DNA of 17,113 nucleotides from an uncultured Oxalobacteraceae bacterium (GCA_937996605.1 CALKVB010000493.1:1-17113), one strand, 5' to 3'. Shown: positions 1 through 6,435, counted from the first letter of the stretch. Numbers and translations: made by a program. The notes: generated from the letters alone by a model not told the origin.

Positions 1-102
1 GTCGCGCAACAATAAGACTTCGAAGTCGATGCCGACTTGACGCAAGAGCTCACGCCGACGCGGGCTCTTGGAGGCAAGATAAATTTTTTGTTGATAGCCC
101 AT
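1..102 (-). CDS. maf: Maf-family nucleotide pyrophosphatase, N-terminal part (cut by window edge)
   Basis: The first 34 codons of a minus-strand gene that runs off the left edge. They encode a Maf start: a short lead, strand IYLAS, then the phosphate-binding signature SPRRRELL, then a QVGIDFEVL strand. Maf proteins are cytoplasmic house-cleaning enzymes that hydrolyse non-canonical or modified nucleoside triphosphates to monophosphate and pyrophosphate. The ATG at 100-102 is the natural start, since the hydrophobic strand follows at the family's usual distance. It lies 39 bp downstream of the rlmH stop on the same strand, and rlmH-maf is a very common pair, so co-transcription is likely. Only the N-terminus is visible, so the subfamily (dTTP/UTP versus m7GTP type) cannot be assigned. 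Confidence 0.85.
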   Translation of the reverse strand, partial: MGYQQKIYLASKSPRRRELLRQVGIDFEVLLLRD

Positions 103-141
103 GGCCAAAATCCTGATGCTGAGCTTGGCTGGGCACGTTAG

Positions 142-612
142 TTAAACCCGATGATAAGGGTGGTTTTGCGTGATTGACCAAGCGCGATAGAGTTGTTCCG
201 CTAATAATACACGCACCATGCCATGTGGCAAAGTTAAACTCGAAATACGGATCAAACCATCGGCTTTTGCCTTAAATTCTGCGTCTAATCCGTCAGCACC
301 ACCAATCACGAATACCACATCACGGCCATCCTGCTGCCAGTCTGTCAGTTGCTTTGCCAAGCCCACCGAGGTGAGGTCCTTACCGCGTTCATCCAAAGCA
401 ATAATTCGCGCATTCTTAGGAATCACTGCCTCTATTTTCTCTTTCTCGAGCGCCATCACGGTTTCCGCGGTCTTACTCCCCGAACGCTCAATCGGTTTGA
501 TTTCCTTCAAATGGATCCGAATTTCGGGGGGCATGCGTTTGGCATATTCTTGAAAACCAGTTTCTATCCAAGACGGCATTTTGTGGCCAACGGCGGCGAT
601 GATGAGTTGCAT
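142..612 (-). CDS. rlmH: 23S rRNA (pseudouridine1915-N3)-methyltransferase RlmH
   Basis: A 156-residue protein, the usual RlmH length. It is a SPOUT-class methyltransferase that uses S-adenosylmethionine to methylate pseudouridine 1915 in helix 69 of 23S rRNA on the assembled 70S ribosome. Visible hallmarks are the N-terminal strand MQLIIAAVGHKMP, the LDERGKDLTS segment (about 73-82), the cofactor loop FVIGGADGLD (101-110) and the C-terminal knot region LTLPHGMVRVLLAEQLYRAW (126-145), ending in the family's HPYHR terminus. The gene precedes maf. Unlike the usual arrangement, rsfS is not directly upstream: about 2.1 kb carrying a regulator-rhodanese-DoxX cassette separates them. A TATAAT hexamer 33 bp before the ATG suggests it has its own promoter. 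No clear Shine-Dalgarno sequence is seen. Confidence 0.96.
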   Translation of the reverse strand: MQLIIAAVGHKMPSWIETGFQEYAKRMPPEIRIHLKEIKPIERSGSKTAETVMALEKEKIEAVIPKNARIIALDERGKDLTSVGLAKQLTDWQQDGRDVVFVIGGADGLDAEFKAKADGLIRISSLTLPHGMVRVLLAEQLYRAWSITQNHPYHRV

Positions 613-644
613 GATGGTGGGGTGAGGTTGCTGTGTTGGGGGAG

Positions 645-673
645 ATTATACTTTGTGGCGGTTTGGGGCTGTA
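645..673 (-). promoter_or_regulatory. Probable rlmH promoter
   Basis: On the minus strand a perfect -10 hexamer TATAAT (complement of 645-650) lies 33 bp upstream of the rlmH ATG. The -35 at 17 bp spacing (668-673, reading TACAGC) is poor, so the call rests mainly on the -10. An own promoter makes sense because rlmH is cut off from the rsfS operon by a terminator and an unrelated cassette. Confidence 0.45.
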
Positions 674-869
674 GTGTTTGTTTGCTTGGCATTCTTATGG
701 GGGCGAGGACGTAATCGAATTCTTTTTGGTGTCGATGGTGTAAAGGTGCGCTGCTTGGAGTTGGCCTAGCTGGTTGGGCGAAAGTCCAACAAAGGAGTTG
801 CGTTTTTGAATAAGTCATTTACCCAACTTGACTCGGTGTCTATCCGCGCCTATCTAGTGAATTTCGATA

Positions 870-1319
870 TCACAAATTCTGTTTCGCATTTAGCTTACCT
901 AATAGCATTGCTAGGTATTGACTCTCTTCATCAGTCAATACAGCACCGATATGGCGCTGTAAGCAAGAACCATATACGGGCCATATCTGGCGCAGAGCTA
1001 TAGTGCCTTGCTTAGTGATAAGAACATGGTTGCCGCGACCATCGCTTACGCAACTTTCGCGTCTTACGAGTTGTTCTTGCTCTAATTTATCAATCAAACG
1101 TGAGAGATTGTGTTTGCTCAGTAACACAAGTTCTCCAATCTCAAATTGGCGTAGGCCATCTTTGCCCGCCTTATGTAACTCATACAAGACGTCATACCAT
1201 TCCAGTGGTGGCAAATTGGCGTCCTTGAGCGATTGACTAATTTGTTCGAGTAGATTTCGTTGCGCCCGGTTCAATTCTATCCAAGCTCGAACGGTGGTTT
1301 GGTTAGGTAGTTTTTCCAT
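870..1319 (-). CDS. MarR-family winged-helix transcriptional regulator
   Basis: A 149-residue protein, the typical MarR size. MarR proteins are dimeric DNA-binding repressors released by small phenolic or electrophilic ligands, or by cysteine oxidation. Visible parts are an N-terminal helix (about 8-35), the segment PPLEWYDVLYELHKAG (37-52), the recognition region LVLLSKHNLSRLIDKLEQEQLVRR (split over 64-87) and the wing with a DGRGNHVLITKQG pattern (93-105). Two cysteines, C90 at the wing and C119, could be redox-sensitive, which is inference. The frame stays open further upstream, but the ATG at 1317-1319 is preferred because upstream codons would overlap the operators. The start has no Shine-Dalgarno sequence and sits about 6 nt after a TACAAT -10, so the mRNA may be leaderless. 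It is divergent from the rhodanese-doxX pair and is expected to control it and itself. Confidence 0.92.
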   Translation of the reverse strand: MEKLPNQTTVRAWIELNRAQRNLLEQISQSLKDANLPPLEWYDVLYELHKAGKDGLRQFEIGELVLLSKHNLSRLIDKLEQEQLVRRESCVSDGRGNHVLITKQGTIALRQIWPVYGSCLQRHIGAVLTDEESQYLAMLLGKLNAKQNL

Positions 1320-1325
1320 GTTCAG

Positions 1326-1354
1326 ATTGTAGGTAATTTTGGTTGCAAATGCAA
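1326..1354 (-). promoter_or_regulatory. Promoter of the marR-type gene
   Basis: Minus-strand hexamers TTGCAT (complement of 1349-1354) and TACAAT (complement of 1326-1331) are separated by exactly 17 bp. The predicted start of transcription falls at or next to the ATG (1319), giving a leaderless or nearly leaderless transcript. The -35 lies inside the palindrome at 1341-1356. Confidence 0.65.
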
Positions 1355-1356
1355 CC
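1341..1356. promoter_or_regulatory. Operator palindrome 1 (probable MarR site)
   Basis: The 16-bp sequence GGTTGCAAATGCAACC has arms GGTTGCA and TGCAACC around AA. It covers the -35 hexamers of both divergent promoters. Its core GTTGCAAnTGCAAC matches that of the second palindrome 37 bp away, centre to centre. Size, symmetry and position fit a MarR dimer site; binding by the adjacent regulator is inferred. Confidence 0.75.
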
Positions 1357-1371
1357 TGTTTGAGATATGAT
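1343..1371 (+). promoter_or_regulatory. Promoter of the rhodanese-doxX operon
   Basis: Plus-strand TTGCAA (1343-1348) and TATGAT (1366-1371) are 17 bp apart. Predicted transcription starts near 1378, inside the second palindrome, leaving a leader of roughly 105 nt before the rhodanese ATG. This promoter interleaves with the divergent one: each -35 lies inside the other's spacer, so both cannot be occupied at once. Confidence 0.65.
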
Positions 1372-1373
1372 GA

Positions 1374-1397
1374 ATTTAGTTGCAATTGCAACTAAAT
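1374..1397. promoter_or_regulatory. Operator palindrome 2 (probable MarR site)
   Basis: A perfect 24-bp palindrome whose left half reads ATTTAGTTGCAA and whose right half is its exact reverse complement. It covers the predicted transcription start of the rhodanese-doxX operon, so a bound repressor would block initiation. It shares the GTTGCAA/TTGCAAC core with palindrome 1 and is longer and more symmetric, so is probably the tighter site. Confidence 0.8.
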
Positions 1398-1483
1398 GAA
1401 ATTATCGACCAGACACGTTTAACTAGCGGAATAGTCACTTCTTTAAAACACTCACAATGATATGAATACGAAAGGAAACTAAT

Positions 1484-1831
1484 ATGACTAAGCTTATCTC
1501 CCGATTGGAATTGCAAAACATGATGTACGACACCAAACTAGTGCTGATTGAAGCATTACCTGAACATTACTTTCGTTCGGGCCATTTACCGAACGCGCTG
1601 CATCTGCCACATGACAAGGTTGATCAACTCGCAGCTATTTTGCTGCCAGACAGTGCAGCTCCTATCGTGGTTTATTGCGCCAATATTCATTGTCAAAACT
1701 CACATAAGGCTGCACGTCGCTTGGAACAGTTGGGATACGTGAACGTAGCGGTGTATGCCGGTGGAAAACAGGACTGGCACGAAGCTGGATTAGCTTTGCA
1801 CAAACTTGAATTAGATTCCACAACTGTGTAG
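1484..1831 (+). CDS. Single-domain rhodanese-like sulfurtransferase
   Basis: A 115-residue cytoplasmic protein with one rhodanese domain and no signal peptide. Rhodaneses carry sulfane sulfur as a cysteine persulfide and pass it to thiols, cyanide or partner proteins. Visible marks are the segment VLIEALPEHYFRSGHLPNA (20-38, the place of the usual D-x-R...GHIPGA motif), the catalytic strand-loop IVVYCANIHCQNS (61-73) with C65 in the nucleophile position, a following helix HKAARRLEQLGY and the C-terminal YAGGKQDWHEAG motif (91-102). A second cysteine, C70, lies inside the active loop, which is less common. The start ATG is preceded by AAGGA at good spacing. It is first in an operon with the DoxX-like gene, 9 bp downstream, under the divergent MarR regulator. 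Confidence 0.92.
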   Translation: MTKLISRLELQNMMYDTKLVLIEALPEHYFRSGHLPNALHLPHDKVDQLAAILLPDSAAPIVVYCANIHCQNSHKAARRLEQLGYVNVAVYAGGKQDWHEAGLALHKLELDSTTV

Positions 1832-1840
1832 GAGAGGCTC

Positions 1841-2233
1841 ATGCAAGAATTGAGAATCGATATTGCGGCATTGCTTGTTCGAGCATCGTTAGGGGGAATG
1901 TGGTTGGCGCACGCTGGTTTGAAATTGTTCATATTCAGTATTGCGGGTTTTGGCGCTTGGTTGGCGACCCAAGGAATTCCTGCTTGGTTGGCGTGGCCTG
2001 TATTTTTAGTTGAGTTTATTGGTGGCTTGTGCGTATTAGTTGGTTGGTATGGACGAGAAGTAAATATATTTTTAATTCCCATTTTGCTAGTGGCGGCGTG
2101 GACACATCTCGGAAACGGTTGGGTTCATACCAGCGCTGGTGGCGGATGGGAGTACCCAGTTTTCCTTGTAGCCGTTTCGCTAATTTATGTATTGATTGGA
2201 GATGGTCGATTCAAACTTTTTAATAGATCATGA
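1841..2233 (+). CDS. DoxX-like integral membrane protein
   Basis: A 130-residue hydrophobic protein with about four membrane segments (roughly 8-28, 48-68, 73-90 and 105-122). It has DoxX-family features: an N-terminal RASLGGMWLAHAGLKLF segment, a central VEFIGGLCVLVGW helix and the conserved HTSAGGGWEYPVFL stretch (95-108). DoxX proteins are small inner-membrane proteins; relatives include the DoxD subunit of archaeal thiosulfate:quinone oxidoreductase and M. tuberculosis DoxX, which associates with the rhodanese SseA and with SodA. The Shine-Dalgarno GGAG (1831-1834) overlaps the rhodanese stop codon, so the two are translationally coupled and very likely work together. The biochemical activity of this subfamily is not established, so a sulfur or oxidative-stress role is inference. 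Confidence 0.9.
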   Translation: MQELRIDIAALLVRASLGGMWLAHAGLKLFIFSIAGFGAWLATQGIPAWLAWPVFLVEFIGGLCVLVGWYGREVNIFLIPILLVAAWTHLGNGWVHTSAGGGWEYPVFLVAVSLIYVLIGDGRFKLFNRS

Positions 2234-2681
2234 CTTAGGTCACACTGTTGTTGAGCTTGAAATTGACAAGTTTGGCTTTAACGGATGCAGTTTATCTTCT
2301 TGATTCGGGTAATCGTCAACTTTGCGCAACGAGAAGGGGAAAAAGAAAGTGTTGTGTTTGAAGTTGGGCGGAGAATTTGAGGCACGTTTCCGTCAGCAGC
2401 GACACGGTGTTTCGCTTGCGAGCGAATATTTCTATGCACAATTTCAACACTGTCACATTTCTTTTTTCTTAACGCGTGCAATGCGTTATCAGTCATTAAT
2501 CTACGTTTAAGCAGTGTGGCGGAGAATGAGTACGGTTGCCTTTTTGGGATAGGGCAAAAAAGCCAAATGTCTAGGAGCCCCCCAACCTAAAAACCATCAA
2601 TAGGCTAATACGTATCGAGAAGTTTTGTCGGACTGTACATTCGGTTCTCGCAATTCTTCGACGATCACAAAGAACGTCCAT
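2234..2681. other. Gene-poor region between doxX and the rsfS terminator
   Basis: About 450 bp without a convincing gene. It holds a large imperfect inverted repeat (2339-2468), a small stem AACGC/GCGTT (2471-2487) and a short TTGCC/GGCAA stem near 2538-2560. Open frames on both strands (for example minus 2278-2496) lack ribosome sites and family hallmarks. No clear terminator for the doxX transcript is visible. It could be the scar of the event that placed the cassette here. Confidence 0.5.
2339..2468. repeat. Large imperfect inverted repeat with internal hairpin
   Basis: The left end GAAAAAGAAAGTGTTG (2339-2354) is matched on the right by CAACACT (2445-2451) and a T-rich run (2458-2468) whose complement begins GAAAAAAGAAA. 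An 8-nt insertion interrupts the right arm. Inside sits a perfect stem TTCGCT/AGCGAA with a 4-nt loop (2411-2426). It could be a decayed repeat element or a structured RNA; neither is proven. Confidence 0.4.
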
Positions 2682-2711
2682 AAAAAAAGGAAGCCAACAG
2701 GCTTCCTTTTT
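2682..2711 (-). terminator. Intrinsic terminator after rsfS (works in both directions)
   Basis: The stem GGAAGCC (2689-2695) / GGCTTCC (2700-2706) with loop AACA is flanked by seven A on the left and five T on the right. On the minus strand the hairpin is followed by a 7-U run, 23 bp after the rsfS stop codon, which ends the yebC-to-rsfS transcript before the doxX region. It can also stop plus-strand transcription coming from doxX. Confidence 0.93.
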
Positions 2712-2733
2712 CGTACATCCAAAGCTAACGAAT

Positions 2734-3423
2734 TTATTCTGCTGTCTTACGGCGCGTAGTCGCTTTCTTCACTGCTGCTTCTTTAGCGGAAGCAGCGGCT
2801 GTCTTGGTCGCCGCAACTTTGACGCGACCACCGGAAGGGATCTTCGCTGTGGCTCCGCCTGCCTTAGCTGCTGTGGCGCGTGGCTTGCGCGCTGGTTTTT
2901 CGCCAGCCAATTCCGCCGCTACTTTGCTGACGCGTGGTTTGCGTGCAGGTTTTTTCTCGTCTTCCAAAGTCGTTTGAATCGCCATCATGTCTGGCGTCAC
3001 TTCGACTGGTGCTGCTTTGGAGCGTGAGCGTTTTGGTTTTTCTGCATCCAATGGGCCTGCTGTCATTTTGGAGGTGCGTTTGGCTGCGCCCATTTTGACT
3101 TCTTTGCCGCCCCAGATTTCTTCTAAGCGGTAGTAAGCACGGATCGCTGGTTGCATGATGTGAACCACCATGTCGCCCAAGTCGACCAGTACCCATTCAC
3201 CAGTCACTTCACCTTCCATACCGACGATCTCGCCGCCGTTTTCTTTGACCTTGTCGCGTACCGAAGCGGCAAGCGCTTTGGTTTGACGATTAGAGGTACC
3301 AGAGACCACGCAAACGCGGTCAAACAGGCTCGTGATTTCAGTGGTGTCGAAGACTTGAATGTCTTGACCTTTCACGTCTTCTAATGCGTCGAAGACTAAA
3401 GTTTGCAGTTTTTTGATATCCAT
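2734..3423 (-). CDS. rsfS: Ribosomal silencing factor RsfS with long basic C-terminal tail
   Basis: The first ~106 residues are a complete RsfS (Iojap/YbeB) domain. RsfS binds ribosomal protein uL14 and blocks joining of the subunits when nutrients run short. Diagnostic segments are the FDALEDVKGQDIQVFD start region (11-26), the CVVSGTSNRQTKALA segment (38-52) and the hallmark GEWVLVDLGDMVVHIM (75-90). Standard RsfS proteins are about 105-120 residues; this one has 229. The extra ~123 residues are rich in Lys, Arg and Ala, contain KPARKPR twice (158-164 and 176-182), and end in a histone H1-like low-complexity stretch. The tail is in one clean frame. It follows nadD by 102 bp on the same strand and ends at a strong terminator. 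The tail's role is unknown; RNA binding is a reasonable guess. Confidence 0.95.
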   Translation of the reverse strand: MDIKKLQTLVFDALEDVKGQDIQVFDTTEITSLFDRVCVVSGTSNRQTKALAASVRDKVKENGGEIVGMEGEVTGEWVLVDLGDMVVHIMQPAIRAYYRLEEIWGGKEVKMGAAKRTSKMTAGPLDAEKPKRSRSKAAPVEVTPDMMAIQTTLEDEKKPARKPRVSKVAAELAGEKPARKPRATAAKAGGATAKIPSGGRVKVAATKTAAASAKEAAVKKATTRRKTAE

Positions 3424-3525
3424 AATGCCCTATCTATCTAAATTTTGAATTCTTGGTGCTAGCTTCATCGTGAATTTGAAGACTATCTCACGTTAATTCG
3501 TTTTTTTGTTGCTATGAGCTTGACG

Positions 3526-4251
3526 CTAATTGTAAATCCGCTCGCTTTGAAGGTAGTCTAACACCTTGCGTGGAATAAGCGAGGTGGTTTCCCTGGTTTG
3601 CCCTTGTTGCTGCAATTCGTCGCGAATACGTGTTGCAGAAATATCCCAAGCTAGATCAGTTTCTAGCCAGGTTTTGCCAAAAGAGCATTGCTTGAGGTCT
3701 TCAATAGTGCCATTTGCTTGCTTCCAAAGCGCGGCAAATTCGCTGGGTAATTCGTCGGGTTGCAAGCTGTAGCCTGGTCTTGCCACCACCACGATGTTTG
3801 CTAAGCTAAAAATCTGCTGCCAGTCTTTCCACGTTGCGAAATTGTGGAATTGGTCAGCACCAATGAGCAAATTGAGAGCGACCGCATTACCCAATTGAGA
3901 TCGCAAATTTTTCAAAGTATCGATCGTGTAGCTAGGCACTTGTGCCGCAGCGCGTTCGATTTCTTGTTGGTCGATGCAGAAAGGCACTGTTAATGTGTCT
4001 TCAAAAGCTAACTGCAACATCCTTGTTCTTTGTTCTGCGCTGGCTTTTAAAAGCGCTTTTTGCCATGGTTGGCCCGCGGGAATTAAACGTACTTCGTCTA
4101 TCTGCAAGCGTTCTACCATGTGCTGCACCATGGCAACATGGCCTTGGTGCACGGGATCAAAACTGCCGCCAAACACCAGTACCGCGTGTGGTACTTTTTG
4201 TGGCTTGGCGGTCTCTATACCCATTCCTTGTGTACTAAAAAGTCTGTCCAT
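3526..4251 (-). CDS. nadD: Nicotinate-nucleotide adenylyltransferase NadD
   Basis: NadD transfers AMP from ATP to nicotinate mononucleotide, making deamido-NAD in NAD biosynthesis. The nucleotidyltransferase signature GGSFDPVHQGH (28-38) is present, as are LIGADQFHNFATWKDW (129-144) and the C-terminal ISATRIR motif (204-210), giving a complete enzyme. With the first ATG (4249-4251) it has 241 residues and overlaps the 3' end of hemF by 37 bp. An alternative ATG at 4222-4224 gives 232 residues and a 10-bp overlap. AAGGA lies directly against the second ATG, too close for a normal ribosome site, and the first ATG has none, so the start is uncertain. Either way it is translationally coupled to hemF. 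The next gene is rsfS. Confidence 0.94.
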   Translation of the reverse strand: MDRLFSTQGMGIETAKPQKVPHAVLVFGGSFDPVHQGHVAMVQHMVERLQIDEVRLIPAGQPWQKALLKASAEQRTRMLQLAFEDTLTVPFCIDQQEIERAAAQVPSYTIDTLKNLRSQLGNAVALNLLIGADQFHNFATWKDWQQIFSLANIVVVARPGYSLQPDELPSEFAALWKQANGTIEDLKQCSFGKTWLETDLAWDISATRIRDELQQQGQTRETTSLIPRKVLDYLQSERIYN

Positions 4252-5114
4252 AAACGCGCTTCGGCGCTACCTACTTCAGGTGTCCAGTTATAGCGCCATT
4301 TGACGATAGGGGGCATCGACATCAAGATGGATTCGGTGCGGCCACCAGACTGTAAACCGAAGTGCGTGCCACGATCAAATACTAAATTAAACTCGACGTA
4401 ACGACCGCGACGATAGGCTTGGAAATCACGTTCACGTTCGCCATACGCATGGTCTTTACGACGCTCTAAGATCGGGCGATATGCTTTGACGAAGGCATCG
4501 CCGACACTCTTGGTCATGGCAAAACTTTGATCAAATGTTTGCTCGTTAAAATCATCGAAGAAAATACCACCCACACCGCGCGCTTCTTTGCGATGCTTTA
4601 AATAGAAATACTCGTCACACCATTTTTTGAAACGCGGATGCAAGTCAGCACCAAAGCCTACCAACGCATCTTTGCAGGTTTGATGGAAGTGGGTGGCGTC
4701 TTCTTCGAAACCATAGTAAGGCGTTAAATCCATACCACCACCAAACCACCATACCGGTTCTTGGCCTTCTGCATACGTTGTGAAAAAACGTACGTTCATG
4801 TGTACTGTCGGTGCATACGGATTGCGTGGATGCAGCACCAAAGAAACACCCATGGCTTCCCAGCGACGGCCAGCTAATTCAGGGCGGCTCGCTGCGGCGG
4901 ATGGCGGCAAATTATTGCCCATCACGTGTGAGAAATTGACACCGCCACGTTCAAAGACCTTGCCTTCTTCGATCACACGCGAAATACCACCGCCGCCTTC
5001 AGGGCGATCCCAGCTATCAGTGATAAAGCTGCAGCCGTCAACCTCTTCCATCGCCGCAACGATAGAAGCTTGTAGGCCTAGCAGATAGTCTTTTACGGAT
5101 GCAGCGTCAGTCAT
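4215..5114 (-). CDS. hemF: Oxygen-dependent coproporphyrinogen III oxidase HemF
   Basis: A 299-residue cytoplasmic enzyme, the normal size, that oxidatively decarboxylates two propionates of coproporphyrinogen III to vinyl groups in heme biosynthesis, using O2. Visible family features are RPEGGGGISRVIEEGKVFERGGVNFS (split across 37-62), LHPRNPYAPTVHMNVRFF (94-111), WWFGGGMDLTPYYG (122-135), GVGGIFFDD (180-188) and RGRYVEFNLVFDRGTHFGL near the C-terminus. Histidines 95, 105, 144 and 174 sit where the important histidines of E. coli HemF lie, offset by one. It starts 46 bp after purD and overlaps nadD at its end. Having the aerobic form suggests an oxygen-using organism. No clear Shine-Dalgarno sequence precedes the ATG. 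Confidence 0.97.
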   Translation of the reverse strand: MTDAASVKDYLLGLQASIVAAMEEVDGCSFITDSWDRPEGGGGISRVIEEGKVFERGGVNFSHVMGNNLPPSAAASRPELAGRRWEAMGVSLVLHPRNPYAPTVHMNVRFFTTYAEGQEPVWWFGGGMDLTPYYGFEEDATHFHQTCKDALVGFGADLHPRFKKWCDEYFYLKHRKEARGVGGIFFDDFNEQTFDQSFAMTKSVGDAFVKAYRPILERRKDHAYGERERDFQAYRRGRYVEFNLVFDRGTHFGLQSGGRTESILMSMPPIVKWRYNWTPEVGSAEARLWTDFLVHKEWV

Positions 5115-5160
5115 AGGTGTGAGTGATCAAAATAAAGTGGCTTATCGAAATTCGGTCAAA

Positions 5161-6435
5161 CTAGTGTTTTCTATTCAGTGCGCGCCAGCCGATGTCTTTA
5201 CGGAATTGCGCGCCTTTGAATTGAATTTTCTCAACGACGTCGTACGCGTGTTTCTGTGCTGTTTTAACAGAATCACCCAAACCAACCACGCATAGCACAC
5301 GGCCGCCAGTCACATTCAACTTGCCCCCGTTAAGCGCTGTGCCAGCATGGAAAGTAATGCAGTCGCTGCTTTCAGCAGGAATGCCTATAATTTCCGCCCC
5401 TTTTTCTGGGGAATCTGGATAACCAGCGGCTGCCATTACTACGCCCATCGCGGTACGTCTATCCCATTCGAGTTCGATGGTGTCGAGCGTGCCATTGACA
5501 GCGTGTTCCATGACAGTCACTAAATCTGTTTTCAGACGCGACATAATCGGTTGTGTTTCAGGGTCACCCATGCGGCAGTTAAATTCCAAAGTTTTTGGGT
5601 TGCCTTGGTCGTCGATCATTAAGCCTGCATACAAGAAACCAGTAAAGACGATACCGTCTTTGGCCATGCCTTGTACGGTAGGTTGAATGATTTCGCGCAT
5701 CACGCGTGCATGCAATTGTGGTGTGACGATAGGCGCTGGGGAGTATGCACCCATACCGCCCGTATTCGGACCTAGATCATTGTCAAGTAAGCGTTTGTGA
5801 TCTTGGCTGGTTGCCAATGGCAACACGTTTTTCCCATCGACCATGACGATGAAACTCGCTTCTTCACCCGCCAAAAATTCTTCGATGACTACACGCGCGC
5901 CAGCATCGCCGAGCTTATTGTCAGACAACATCATGTCAACGGCAGCGTGTGCTTCTTCTGCCGTCATTGCCACCACTACGCCTTTACCTGCGGCCAGACC
6001 ATCGGCTTTAATCACGATAGGCGCGCCTTTTTGATTCAGGTAATCGTGTGCTGCTTTCAAGTCAGAGAAGGTTTGATATTCTGCTGTTGGAATATGATGG
6101 CGATGCATGAAAGCTTTAGCGAAATCCTTCGAGCTTTCGAGTTGCGCCGCTTCCTTCGTTGGTCCAAAAATCTTCAAACCACGATCACGGAAAATATTCA
6201 CAATCCCCGCCGCCAAAGGCACTTCAGGGCCAACCACGGTAACGCCGATACTTTCTTGTGCCGCGAAATCTGCCAAAGCATGCGGATCAGTAATGTTGAG
6301 GTTCTTCAGATTCTTATCCAATTCCGTGCCGCCATTACCTGGTGCCACAAACACCATTTGCACACGTTCTGATTGCGCTAATTTCCATGCCAATGCATGT
6401 TCACGACCACCGGAGCCGACCACGAGAATTTTCAT
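5161..6435 (-). CDS. purD: Phosphoribosylamine-glycine ligase (GAR synthetase)
   Basis: A 424-residue ATP-grasp enzyme that joins glycine to 5-phosphoribosylamine using ATP, the second step of de novo purine synthesis. The N-terminal domain begins with the signature GSGGREHALAWK (7-18). The ATP-grasp part shows VIKADGLAAGKGV (141-153), SQDHKRLLDNDLGPNTGGMG (210-229) and the metal-binding EFNCRMGDPETQPIM (284-298). The C-terminal domain with GYPDSPEKG is complete. It lies between yebC (167 bp upstream, with a large palindrome in the gap) and hemF (46 bp downstream). No purine-specific regulator site is evident nearby. Confidence 0.98.
   Translation of the reverse strand: MKILVVGSGGREHALAWKLAQSERVQMVFVAPGNGGTELDKNLKNLNITDPHALADFAAQESIGVTVVGPEVPLAAGIVNIFRDRGLKIFGPTKEAAQLESSKDFAKAFMHRHHIPTAEYQTFSDLKAAHDYLNQKGAPIVIKADGLAAGKGVVVAMTAEEAHAAVDMMLSDNKLGDAGARVVIEEFLAGEEASFIVMVDGKNVLPLATSQDHKRLLDNDLGPNTGGMGAYSPAPIVTPQLHARVMREIIQPTVQGMAKDGIVFTGFLYAGLMIDDQGNPKTLEFNCRMGDPETQPIMSRLKTDLVTVMEHAVNGTLDTIELEWDRRTAMGVVMAAAGYPDSPEKGAEIIGIPAESSDCITFHAGTALNGGKLNVTGGRVLCVVGLGDSVKTAQKHAYDVVEKIQFKGAQFRKDIGWRALNRKH

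Noticed and set aside
773..790. GTTGG/CCAAC stem as a terminator after the MarR gene
   Set aside because: The stem is short and no U-run follows on the minus strand.
564..818. Minus-strand open frame upstream of and overlapping rlmH
   Set aside because: It overlaps the rlmH start region and promoter, and its Ser/Pro/Thr-rich composition is not protein-like.
2278..2496. Minus-strand open frame of 72 codons
   Set aside because: It runs through the inverted repeat, has no ribosome site and no recognisable motif; openness is likely a by-product of the repeat.
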